The notes under the pieces were generated by a model that saw only the letters and a list, made by a program, of their open reading frames with translations, did no database searches and was not told the DNA's origin. The position numbers were made by a program, and so were the translations under genes. A stretch of 9,902 nucleotides of DNA from Spirochaetaceae bacterium (GTDB lineage: Bacteria; Spirochaetota; Spirochaetia; Treponematales; Breznakiellaceae), in the NCBI GenBank assembly GCA_031275595.1, contig JAISOO010000080.1:1-9902 (forward strand). The letters are read 5' to 3'. Numbering within the stretch: the stretch's first letter is position 1; each line of letters opens with the position of its first letter. Shown one piece after another: positions 1 to 5,691 of the stretch.

Positions 1-150
1 GTCAAGGCGGAACTGGTCAGGCGGTACGAAAGCTACAACCCGGTCCTCCTCCAACAGGAGGTCCACCAGGCGGTTGCTGCGCTGATGGAGCAGAACCGCC
101 GCAAGGTCCTCATGCGGCAGCCGTCCCTCGCCACAGCTGCCCGTGAGTAA
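1..150 (+). CDS. C-terminal end of an unidentified protein, possibly a transposase/integrase tail (5'-truncated by window)
   Basis: Frame +1 is open from the first base to a TAA at 148-150, giving 49 residues that start VKAELVRRYESYNPVLLQQE and end LATAARE. The segment is basic and helical, with Arg/Lys clusters (RRYESYNP, QNRRKVLMRQ). The pattern 'RYxSYNPVLLxxEVxxAVxxLM' reminds me of the last helices of integrase-core (DDE) transposases of insertion sequences, but no catalytic residue lies inside the window, so this is only a suggestion. It converges on the lplA gene, whose stop lies 62 bases downstream on the other strand. No terminal inverted repeat or target duplication was recognised in the 61-bp gap. 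Codon choice (GTC, CTC, CTG, CGG) is consistent with a real coding frame. That a gene ends here is fairly secure; its identity is not. Confidence 0.5.
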   Translation, partial: VKAELVRRYESYNPVLLQQEVHQAVAALMEQNRRKVLMRQPSLATAARE

Positions 151-211
151 GATGGCTACGGTTAGATTTCTTATTTTGAGGCATTACGGAGCGGAGCGGT
201 TCCCGCAGGCA

Positions 212-997
212 TTACCGCTTAAAAAGCCATCCATGAGAACCGAATTTTTCAACCGCCAGCTCCCGGGCCCGCCTTTCTTCCTGCCGGGTGGGGGCATCCA
301 GGGTTTCCCCTTCGGCCCGGATAAATTCCAGGGACAGGGCCCGGCTGAATCCTTCCGCCAGGGCATCTTCCGCCTCGGCAAAGGGGACCGGCCGGCCCAG
401 AAGGGTCTTAAGACTGGTAATCCGGTCTTTTACATTCTGAATAAGCTTACCCTTGAGTTTTTGCGAAGGGACCCGGAGGAGTTCAAACATAAGGTCCGCC
501 TTGTTCTCCAATAAAACAGTTCCATGCTGGAGGAGGCAGCCCATCCGGCGGGTCTGGGCGTTACCGGAAATTTTTCGTTCCCCGGATACAATATCGTTGA
601 TCGGTATAAACCGGGAGGGGACTCCCAAAAGATCCAAGCCCCGGACGATGCCGGCGCAGAGGAGTTCGTAGGATTCATGGATGGTACTACCCGCCAAGGG
701 ATGGGTGAGGGGCATCACCATACTATAGGTCAACTCGGCCTGATGAAAAACCGCCCCGCCCCCGGAGATACGGCGGACCACATCCACCCCATAACGTTTA
801 CAGGCATCCAGATCAATCTCTTCCGTGAGCCCCTGAAAATATCCTACCGATACCGCCGGTGGATTCCAGCCGTATAAACGTAATACCGGCGGGGAAGCTC
901 CCCGGGATACGGCTTCCAGCAGAGCCTCGTCCAGACCCATATTATAAAAAGCGCTCCCATAACCGGTTTTGAGGAGCCTGAAGGGATAATTATCCAT
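212..997 (-). CDS. lplA: Lipoate-protein ligase catalytic subunit (LplA-like, BPL_LplA_LipB fold)
   Basis: Predicted cytoplasmic enzyme that activates lipoate (or octanoate) with ATP and transfers it to lysines of lipoyl domains such as GcvH or 2-oxoacid dehydrogenase E2. With the start at 997 it has 261 residues. Seen: the substrate-loop motif RRISGGGAVFH at about 75-85, the NDI motif at 134-136, RKISGNAQ at 141-148 containing the presumed catalytic/binding Lys142, and LQHGT at 156-160. The Cys that marks LipM-type octanoyltransferases, a little upstream of the GNAQ motif, appears absent, which favours a ligase. However, the ELTYS segment after the Gly-rich loop is more LipM-like. The C-terminal accessory domain of full-length ligases is missing here and is encoded by the preceding gene. 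Start choice: ATG at 1024 and 1009 are also in frame. Family homology begins right after the ATG at 997, which sits just before the upstream gene's stop; 1024 has a GGGGGTGG stretch close upstream, so it remains possible. Confidence 0.88.
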   Translation of the reverse strand: MDNYPFRLLKTGYGSAFYNMGLDEALLEAVSRGASPPVLRLYGWNPPAVSVGYFQGLTEEIDLDACKRYGVDVVRRISGGGAVFHQAELTYSMVMPLTHPLAGSTIHESYELLCAGIVRGLDLLGVPSRFIPINDIVSGERKISGNAQTRRMGCLLQHGTVLLENKADLMFELLRVPSQKLKGKLIQNVKDRITSLKTLLGRPVPFAEAEDALAEGFSRALSLEFIRAEGETLDAPTRQEERRARELAVEKFGSHGWLFKR

Positions 998-1280
998 GGC
1001 TATGCTCATCGCGCAGGGCGGCATAAACCACCCCCGCTAATCCCGCGCCGTTTATGCCAAAGGCCTCAATGCCCTCCCGGCACATCAATACATCGAAGGC
1101 CCGGGCCAAATCCGCCACCGCCGTACCGGAAAGCCCCTGTTCCACCCGGTCAAACCGTTCTTCGGGGCTGGCAAAAAAATCTCCCCGGATACTGATGGTC
1201 CTGATACGGCCCTGTTCCACCTCCGCGGTGAACCGTATGAGCTTGCATCCCTCCGGTTTCCCCAACCCTTCAAGCCGCAT
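990..1280 (-). CDS. lplB: Free-standing lipoate-ligase C-terminal (accessory) domain, LplB-like
   Basis: A 96-residue protein resembling the C-terminal domain of lipoate-protein ligases (Pfam Lip_prot_lig_C type). The recognisable stretch is near the N-terminus: GLGKPEGCKLIRFTAEVEQG (5-24), then RIRTISIRGDFFASPEERFD (25-44), with the family-typical GDFFxxPEE at 33-41, followed by helices. In two-subunit ligases such as that of Thermoplasma acidophilum, this small protein (about 90 residues) is needed with LplA to form the lipoyl-AMP intermediate. The ATG overlaps the lipA stop by one base (TAATG), and the 3' end overlaps the lplA start region, so the three genes are probably translationally coupled. 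The order accessory domain first, catalytic subunit second is the reverse of domain order in the single-chain enzyme. Confidence is high that this is the accessory domain and moderate that it is a functional partner of the adjacent LplA. Confidence 0.82.
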   Translation of the reverse strand: MRLEGLGKPEGCKLIRFTAEVEQGRIRTISIRGDFFASPEERFDRVEQGLSGTAVADLARAFDVLMCREGIEAFGINGAGLAGVVYAALRDEHSHG

Positions 1281-2161
1281 TATACCGCCCCCTCCGCGGC
1301 GGCCAGGGCATGGTAGCTGGTTCTGGCTAAAGGGGAGGATACCACCGAGGTAAAACCCCGGCCGCGGGCCTCCCCGGCATAACGCTGAAATTCTTCAGGG
1401 GATATATATTCGGCTACCGGGATCTGAGCCGGGGACGGCCTGAGGTACTGTCCAAGGACCAGGATATCTACCCCGGCCGAACGGAGTTCGTCCATGGCGG
1501 AAAGCACCTCATCCCTTTTTTCCCCTAAACCAAGCATAAGGCTTGATTTGGTAAGCAAAATACCCTCTGTTTTTGATAAACCGGGATTCTTAGCCGCCCT
1601 AAGGGTGGAAAGGCTCTTGTCAAAGGAAGCCCGCCTATCCCGAACCCACTGGAGGGAACGTACCGTTTCCACGTTATGGGCCAACACATCCGGTTTTTGT
1701 TCCGCAAAACAGGCCAGCTCCGGTTCGGTATAATCGGGGATAAGGATTTCTATCCGTATGCCGGGATTCTTTGCCTTGATGGTTCCTACACAGGCGGCAA
1801 AATGCTCCGCTCCCCGGAAGGGCAGATCGTCCCGATCCACCGAGGTAAGCACCACATACCGGAGCTTTAATTCCTCCACCGCCCGGGCAATTTCCCTGCC
1901 CTCATCTTCCCAAAGGGAGCGCCCTTTCCGGGCGGAAGCCACCGCACAAAACCGGCAGGCCCGGGTACAGAGGTCCCCCAGGATCATAAAGGTAGCGGTT
2001 CCGGAACCCCAACATTCGCCCCTATTGGGACATTGGGCTTCATCGCAGACCGTATGCAGCCGGTGTTTTTCGATTATTCCCCGGACCTGTTTCCATGCAT
2101 CCCCCGAAGGCACCTTGACCCGGATCCAATTGGGCTTTGCCGGAGCCCCTGTTTCAGCCAC
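1280..2161 (-). CDS. lipA: Lipoyl synthase (radical SAM, two [4Fe-4S] clusters)
   Basis: Inserts two sulfur atoms into octanoyl groups bound to lipoyl domains, completing lipoate on the protein in the cytoplasm. From a GTG at 2161 the protein has 293 residues. The auxiliary-cluster motif CDEAQCPNRGEC (C39, C44, C50) is followed by TATFMILGDLCTRACRFCAV, carrying the radical-SAM CxxxCxxC (C65, C69, C72). LTSVDRDDLP and HNVETV are typical of LipA. The C-terminal motif, usually RSSY and contributing a serine ligand to the auxiliary cluster, reads RTSY at 280-283. Start choice: an in-frame GTG at 2233 would give 317 residues but overlaps the upstream gene by 68 bp and adds a 24-residue leader (FVPKFGRFREKGYG...) with no family match. 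GTG 2161 lies 4 bp after the upstream stop and places KPNWIRVK near the N-terminus, as in other LipA proteins. Co-directional with the ligase genes downstream. Confidence 0.93.
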   Translation of the reverse strand: MAETGAPAKPNWIRVKVPSGDAWKQVRGIIEKHRLHTVCDEAQCPNRGECWGSGTATFMILGDLCTRACRFCAVASARKGRSLWEDEGREIARAVEELKLRYVVLTSVDRDDLPFRGAEHFAACVGTIKAKNPGIRIEILIPDYTEPELACFAEQKPDVLAHNVETVRSLQWVRDRRASFDKSLSTLRAAKNPGLSKTEGILLTKSSLMLGLGEKRDEVLSAMDELRSAGVDILVLGQYLRPSPAQIPVAEYISPEEFQRYAGEARGRGFTSVVSSPLARTSYHALAAAEGAV

Positions 2162-2165
2162 TCTC

Positions 2166-3488
2166 TTACCGTACCCTTTTTCCCGAAACCGACCGAATTT
2201 TGGAACAAATCCCCTTAACAAGGATTTTCCCACCCGGGGGTATAAAACTTAAAACCAGGGCAAAGGGCAATACCAGGGCCTGGGTTACCTGATTTTGCTG
2301 ATAAAATCCGGGGAATAATTTGATGACCATGGAGAGGATACCCCCCAGAAACACATAGGTCCAAAGCCCCCGCAAAAGCCATTCTGAAAACAAGCTCCTC
2401 TTTTGATCCCTTCCCCTGGCAACGGTAATGCCCAGGGGAACCGCCGCCAGAATCAGGGGGTTCACGTAGAGAAAATTACTGTTGTGATAGGTATAATCGT
2501 GATTGGTAAAAAAAGTCATAAAAAGGAGGAGCCCTCCGGCGATCCCGAAAAAGAGACCTAAAAAACTCTGGGTCAGCCCCAACAGGATCCGGCCTGCCTT
2601 GGGCTTTACCTTACGGAGCCAAAACAAAAAAACCAGAACCGCCGCGATAAACAGGCCTAAAAAAAGCTCCCGAATCCATTGCCGGCGGGGCTTATCCAAA
2701 ATCGCCGGCCGGTTTACCGCCCGGTAGAGGATTTCGGTGGAGGCGACTAAAGCCCGTTCCTCCCCAACGGGATCAATATACCGGAAATCCTGAATCCGGT
2801 TCCCTATTTCCGCGGGGAGGAACATCTCTTCCCACTCCGTTATGGGGCTATCGATATCCTGGCCCATAAGGAAATTGAGGAACCAGTCAAAAAAAGGGGA
2901 AAACCAGGTGTGCCGGCGCACATGCTGCCGCAGGGTAAACCGGCCCGGGGCAGGGGCGAAACGTTCTTTAAATTGGCCGTAGGTGGCAAGATCGATGATG
3001 TCCCGGATCCGGGTAGCGCAGTTGTCTTTAAAATGGTGGTAATAGTAGTCCCGGTTTTCGGGAAGCACATTCTGTTCCGCAAAAGACCATACCGCTTCTT
3101 TTTGTACCGCCGGAAGATCCAGGGTATAGAGGGTTACATCCCGGTTAGTCTTGATATAATTATCGATGTTAACATCGGTGCGGGATACGCCGCAGCTATA
3201 GAGGAGTCGGCCAAAGGCAAAATTGACAAAAAATTGATCATTTTTAAAGGAAAAAAGCCCGTAATCGTAGAAGCGGCTTTGCCCGGATACGGCGTCTTCC
3301 ACAATCAGGGCAATATGCCCCCACCAAAAGTAGAGTTCATCCCCGGGCCCCATAACCGCTATTTTTAAGGTAAGATAATCCCCCCGGCGCCTTCCGGCTT
3401 CATTCTGGGCGGAAAGGGAAAAAACAGGCGCCAATAAAAGAACCATCAAAACCGCTAAAATACAAGGGGATTTAACAAAACCTTTCAA
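2166..3488 (-). CDS. DUF4105/Lnb-type polytopic membrane protein (putative lipoprotein N-acyl transferase)
   Basis: A 440-residue protein with a signal peptide (about 1-27, ending SLSA before Q), an extracytoplasmic domain (about 35-270) and roughly five membrane helices (274-292, 300-325, 338-357, 371-391, 401-418). The domain has the hallmarks of DUF4105, a papain/NlpC-like family: WWGHIAL with His58, FYDYGLFSF at 73-81, NRDVTLYTL at 115-123, and KDNCATRIRD at 154-163 with Cys157. The C-terminal half has TNHDYTYHNSNFLYVNPL at 328-345, typical of the membrane part. As I recall, the family now includes Lnb, a Bacteroides lipoprotein N-acyltransferase, so the predicted role is lipoprotein N-terminal acylation; this is inference by family. 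Start: an ATG at 3506 is in frame, but a perfect AAGGAGG ends six bases before a TTG at 3488, so TTG is chosen. It is the first gene of the lipA-lplB-lplA run. Confidence 0.82.
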   Translation of the reverse strand: MKGFVKSPCILAVLMVLLLAPVFSLSAQNEAGRRRGDYLTLKIAVMGPGDELYFWWGHIALIVEDAVSGQSRFYDYGLFSFKNDQFFVNFAFGRLLYSCGVSRTDVNIDNYIKTNRDVTLYTLDLPAVQKEAVWSFAEQNVLPENRDYYYHHFKDNCATRIRDIIDLATYGQFKERFAPAPGRFTLRQHVRRHTWFSPFFDWFLNFLMGQDIDSPITEWEEMFLPAEIGNRIQDFRYIDPVGEERALVASTEILYRAVNRPAILDKPRRQWIRELFLGLFIAAVLVFLFWLRKVKPKAGRILLGLTQSFLGLFFGIAGGLLLFMTFFTNHDYTYHNSNFLYVNPLILAAVPLGITVARGRDQKRSLFSEWLLRGLWTYVFLGGILSMVIKLFPGFYQQNQVTQALVLPFALVLSFIPPGGKILVKGICSKIRSVSGKRVR

Positions 3489-3531
3489 TATACTCCTCCT
3501 TGGCATTTTTTCATCCGGATTTTAAACCCTC

Positions 3532-3653
3532 GAGCATTTCCCAAAACCCGGTTGGTTTTAGGAAATGCTCTTGGAAAAGCGGTCTATACGCCCGCTTTTT
3601 CCCATAAATCTAAGGTTGCTTTCCCAAAAACTGAAGTTTTGGGAAAGCAACCT
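3532..3653 (-). repeat. Structured repeat element, copy A (in leader of the Lnb-like/lipA run)
   Basis: Read on the minus strand it contains three hairpins. The first is a perfect 17-bp stem (3613-3629 with 3637-3653, 7-nt loop). The middle one pairs 3575-3582 with 3592-3599 (8 bp). The last pairs 3532-3541 with 3561-3570 and 3543-3548 with 3554-3559 around a 5-nt loop. It shares with copy B, in the same order, CCTTAGATTTA (3605-3615), GACCGCTTTTC (3574-3584) and TAAAACCAACCGGGTTTTG (3542-3560, 18 of 19 bases shared). The arms of its first hairpin also match the hairpin at 5692-5730. It ends about 32 bases before the ribosome-binding site of the Lnb-like gene. Confidence 0.85.
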
Positions 3654-3662
3654 CCTTTAATT

Positions 3663-3691
3663 ATTTTGACCGATTACGGTAATCCTGACAA
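3663..3691 (-). promoter_or_regulatory. Predicted promoter of the Lnb-like/lipA/lplBA run, with palindromic spacer
   Basis: On the minus strand TTGTCA (3691-3686) is separated by 17 bases from CAAAAT (3668-3663), a reasonable sigma-70-like pair although the -10 is weak. The spacer contains a perfect palindrome, GATTAC-G-GTAATC (3672-3684, plus-strand reading), placed where a repressor could block polymerase. The predicted start near 3656 gives a leader of about 170 nt carrying copy A. Confidence 0.45.
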
Positions 3692-3745
3692 TCCCCGGAT
3701 CTTTTTTGACAGACAGACGAAAAAGCACTTCATTTTTCCTATCGA

Positions 3746-3774
3746 TTGATTTTTATCGAAAATTACTATATTAT
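3746..3774 (+). promoter_or_regulatory. Predicted rex-rlmK promoter
   Basis: TTGATT (3746-3751) and TATTAT (3769-3774) are separated by 17 bases, close to the sigma-70 consensus and in an AT-rich patch unlike the surroundings. Transcription would begin near 3781, directly ahead of the hairpin at 3782-3821, leaving a leader of about 218 nt before the GTG of rex. No Rex-type operator (TTGTGA..TCACAA) was recognised over the promoter. Confidence 0.6.
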
Positions 3775-3781
3775 GAAGGAC

Positions 3782-3821
3782 GTTTCAAATTCATGGCCCG
3801 CAGGCCATTGAATTCTGAAAC
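3782..3821 (+). promoter_or_regulatory. Hairpin at the 5' end of the predicted rex leader
   Basis: GTTTCA pairs with TGAAAC, AATTCA with TGAATT, and TGGCC with GGCCA around a CGCA loop, giving 17 base pairs with two single-base bulges (3808 and 3815). Its position at the predicted transcript start suggests an RNA-stabilising stem or a protein-binding site. It is not obviously part of the copy A/B repeat. Function unknown. Confidence 0.55.
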
Positions 3822-3835
3822 AGTTTCATGAGAAA

Positions 3836-3976
3836 GGCTTTTCCAAAATCCGGTAGTCCCGGGGGACTATGATTTTGAGAGAGCATCCTTAGATTTAAGT
3901 GGAAAAGGGGCCGGCTTAATTGGGGGCTTGACCGCTTTTCTCAAGCCTTTTTAAAACCAACCGAGTTTTGAAAAGG
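3836..3976 (+). repeat. Structured repeat element, copy B (in rex leader)
   Basis: Plus-strand counterpart of copy A. First hairpin: GCTTTTCC (3837-3844) loosely pairs with 3877-3884, AAAATC (3845-3850) with GATTTT (3871-3876), and AGTCC with GGACT inside (3855-3868). Then come CCTTAGATTTA (3887-3897), GAAAAG (3902-3907) that can pair with CTTTTC (3935-3940) within GACCGCTTTTC (3930-3940), and the final hairpin 3946-3957 with 3965-3976 around a CAACCGA loop. Arm sequences differ from copy A but the pairing is kept. It ends about 12 bases before the AAGGA of rex. Confidence 0.85.
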
Positions 3977-3998
3977 TTCTGGATATCAAGGAAATATT

Positions 3999-4661
3999 GT
4001 GGCAAAGATTAAAATTTCCGCCGTCCCTTCTATACGCCGCTTACCCTCGTATTTACATACGATCCGGCAATATCAGCATGAGGGGGGGGAATTTATCTCC
4101 GGAACTTTAATCGCCCAGGAATTAAACCTGGAACCGATCCAGGTTCGTAAAGATCTGGCTATTACCGGTATCATCGGCAAACCTAAAAAAGGATATCCCC
4201 TGGAGGCGTTAATAACCGCCATCGAACGGTTCCTTGGCTGGAATTCTCCCCAGGACGCGGTGTTGATTGGGGTAGGGAATTTGGGAACCGCCCTGATGGG
4301 ATACCAGGAATTTCAATTCCACGGGTTAAATATTATGGCCGCCTTTGATAAAAACCCTGAAAAAATAGGGACTACCGTTCACGGGGTAAGGGTCTTGGAC
4401 GCGAATACCATGGGTATTCAGATTCGCAACTTTGGTGTCAAGGTCGCCATCCTCACCGTACCCTCCACCTTTGCCCAGGAAACAGCGGATGTCCTGGTGA
4501 AAGCGGGTATTGCGGGTATCTGGAATTTTACCAATGTGAAACTCAAGGTTCCCGATCAGGTCATAGTCCAAAAGGAGGATCTATCCTCCGGGTATGCGCT
4601 GCTTTGTGTGACCATGCAGGCCAACCGTCCGGAAGAGGGGCATGGAAAAAACTTCCGCTGA
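3999..4661 (+). CDS. rex: Redox-sensing transcriptional repressor Rex
   Basis: A 220-residue NADH/NAD+-responsive repressor, usually controlling fermentation and respiration genes. The N-terminal winged helix has PSIRRLPSYL (10-19) and the recognition segment EPIQVRKDLAITG (45-57). The Rossmann domain starts with VLIGVGNLGTAL (88-99), followed by the nucleotide-binding acidic residue in AAFDKNPEKIG (Asp117), VHGVRVL (127-133), ILTVPSTFAQETAD (151-164) and GIWNFTNVKLKVP (173-185), all typical of Rex. Length is normal for the family. The start is GTG with AAGGA six bases upstream. The segment after the recognition helix reads GIIGKPKKGY instead of the common GEFGxxGxGY, a mild divergence in the DNA-contact wing. 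It overlaps the next gene, suggesting co-translation. Confidence 0.93.
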   Translation: MAKIKISAVPSIRRLPSYLHTIRQYQHEGGEFISGTLIAQELNLEPIQVRKDLAITGIIGKPKKGYPLEALITAIERFLGWNSPQDAVLIGVGNLGTALMGYQEFQFHGLNIMAAFDKNPEKIGTTVHGVRVLDANTMGIQIRNFGVKVAILTVPSTFAQETADVLVKAGIAGIWNFTNVKLKVPDQVIVQKEDLSSGYALLCVTMQANRPEEGHGKNFR

Positions 4662-5673
4662 GGTAAAAACCGCCTCTCAGGGAGAGATGCTCCATAACCG
4701 GGTTAAAAAAAGGTACAAACACCTTAAAAAGTGGGCTTCGAGGACCGGGACCGATGTATTCCGGATCTATGACCGGGATATACCCGAAATTCCCCTGGTA
4801 TTGGATCTCTACGGCGGGGCGGTTTCCGGGGCCCTCTATAAACGGCCCTACGAGAAGGATCCGGCGGAGGAAACATCGTGGCTGAGGGCCATGGCCGGGG
4901 CGGTTTCCGGAGCCCTGGGGATTCCCCGGGAACGGATTTTTATCAAATATCGGGAACGGCAACGGGGAAAGACCCAATACCAGAAGATGGGGCAAAAAAA
5001 ATTTGAGCGGGAGATCCATGAAGCGGGGTTGACCTTCCGGGTAAACCTTTCGGATTACCTGGACACGGGTTTTTTTCCGGACCGCCGCCGGATGCGAAGC
5101 CGAATCCGTGCCGAGGCATCCGGCAAGACCCTGCTCAACCTGTTTTGTTATACCGCGGCCTTTTCGGTTTGCGCCGCCGCCGGGGGGGCGCAGGAGATCG
5201 ATTCGGTGGATTTGTCCCGTCCCTACCTGGAATGGGCGGCGGTGAACTTTGGGCTAAACCACCTCAAAACCCGTGGGGTTTCCCCGGAATCCCTCACCGC
5301 CCGGCGCCTCCCCGGGGGCGGACTTGCCCCCTATCGGCTCATCCGGGCCGATGTTCTCCCTTTTCTTGATAGGGCACAGAAGACAGGACTTTTCTGGGAT
5401 GTAATCATCCTGGATCCCCCGGCCTTTTCCAACTCAAAAAAGATGCGGGCCCCCCTGGATCTTAGACGGGATCATAAACTCCTCATAAGCCAATGCCTTT
5501 CCCTGCTTAAACCCGGGGGGAAACTCTGGTTCAGCGCCAATGCCCAGCACCTCCGCCTTGATCCGGAGGAATTTCCCGGCTGGGAAGTTACGGATCTCTC
5601 CCCCTTCATGGAAGATGAGGACTTCCGGGGGAAAAAAATGCCCCCCTGTTATACTTTTACACGGCCCCTGTAA
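4642..5673 (+). CDS. rlmK: 23S rRNA methyltransferase, RlmK-like (class I SAM; guanine N7)
   Basis: A 343-residue protein corresponding to the RlmK half of the E. coli RlmKL fusion, which makes m7G2069 in 23S rRNA. Seen: NRVKKRYKHLKKW (19-31) and DVFRIYDRDIPEIPLVLDLYG (38-58), RERQRGKTQYQKMG (104-117), and NLSDYLDTGFFPDRR (135-149). Then SAM motif I LNLFCYTAAFS (165-175), an acidic residue in VDLSRPYLEWA (Asp190), RADVLPF (235-241), and the catalytic LDPPAFSNSKKM (257-268). No THUMP or RlmL domain is attached, so this is the stand-alone form. The ATG at 4642 overlaps the rex stop by 20 bases and has GGAAGAGGGG just upstream. An ATG at 4687 preceded by AGGGAG is an alternative that still keeps the first conserved motif. 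A related 5-methylcytosine methyltransferase is a less likely identity given the NSKKM motif. Confidence 0.87.
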   Translation: MEKTSAEVKTASQGEMLHNRVKKRYKHLKKWASRTGTDVFRIYDRDIPEIPLVLDLYGGAVSGALYKRPYEKDPAEETSWLRAMAGAVSGALGIPRERIFIKYRERQRGKTQYQKMGQKKFEREIHEAGLTFRVNLSDYLDTGFFPDRRRMRSRIRAEASGKTLLNLFCYTAAFSVCAAAGGAQEIDSVDLSRPYLEWAAVNFGLNHLKTRGVSPESLTARRLPGGGLAPYRLIRADVLPFLDRAQKTGLFWDVIILDPPAFSNSKKMRAPLDLRRDHKLLISQCLSLLKPGGKLWFSANAQHLRLDPEEFPGWEVTDLSPFMEDEDFRGKKMPPCYTFTRPL

Positions 5674-5691
5674 TCGGATTTTGAAACAACC

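Larger units (their letters stand above)
3489..3998. other. 510-bp divergent intergenic region with two promoters and two copies of a structured element
   Basis: No convincing gene lies between the start of the Lnb-like gene (-) and the start of rex (+). A 65-codon plus-strand frame at 3552-3749 runs through the palindromes, lacks a ribosome-binding site and looks like chance. Contents in order: the minus leader with structured copy A (3532-3653), a predicted minus promoter with a palindromic spacer (3663-3691), a predicted plus promoter (3746-3774), a strong hairpin (3782-3821), structured copy B (3836-3976), and the rex ribosome-binding site (AAGGA, 3988-3992). Both leaders are long (about 170 and 220 nt). 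Since both neighbouring genes point away from this region, the hairpins here cannot be ordinary transcription terminators of upstream genes. Confidence 0.8.

Noticed and set aside
196..206. GCGG-TTC-CCGC hairpin between the converging lplA and left-end gene as a terminator
   Set aside because: Only 4 bp of stem and no U-run on either side.
2162..2233. Longer LipA starting at GTG 2233
   Set aside because: Adds 24 residues without family similarity and overlaps the upstream gene by 68 bp; GTG 2161 fits better, though this is not proven.
3552..3749. A 65-codon plus-strand open frame in the divergent intergenic region
   Set aside because: It runs through the palindromes of copy A, has no ribosome-binding site, no recognisable protein features and overlaps the predicted promoters.
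3741..3759. TCGAT...ATCGA inverted repeat around the rex -35 as a Rex autoregulatory site
   Set aside because: Only 5-bp arms, and not the TTGTGA/TCACAA form of Rex operators.
3828..3872. A 14-codon frame (MRKAFPKSGSPGGL) in the rex leader as a possible leader peptide
   Set aside because: No ribosome-binding site upstream, and it coincides with the first hairpin of copy B; likely chance.
4816..4916. A 20-base imperfect direct repeat inside rlmK (4816-4835 and 4897-4916, both encoding GAVSGAL)
   Set aside because: One mismatch, both copies in frame and aligning to ordinary parts of the RlmK fold; GC-rich codon bias makes this plausible by chance or by minor internal duplication without functional meaning.
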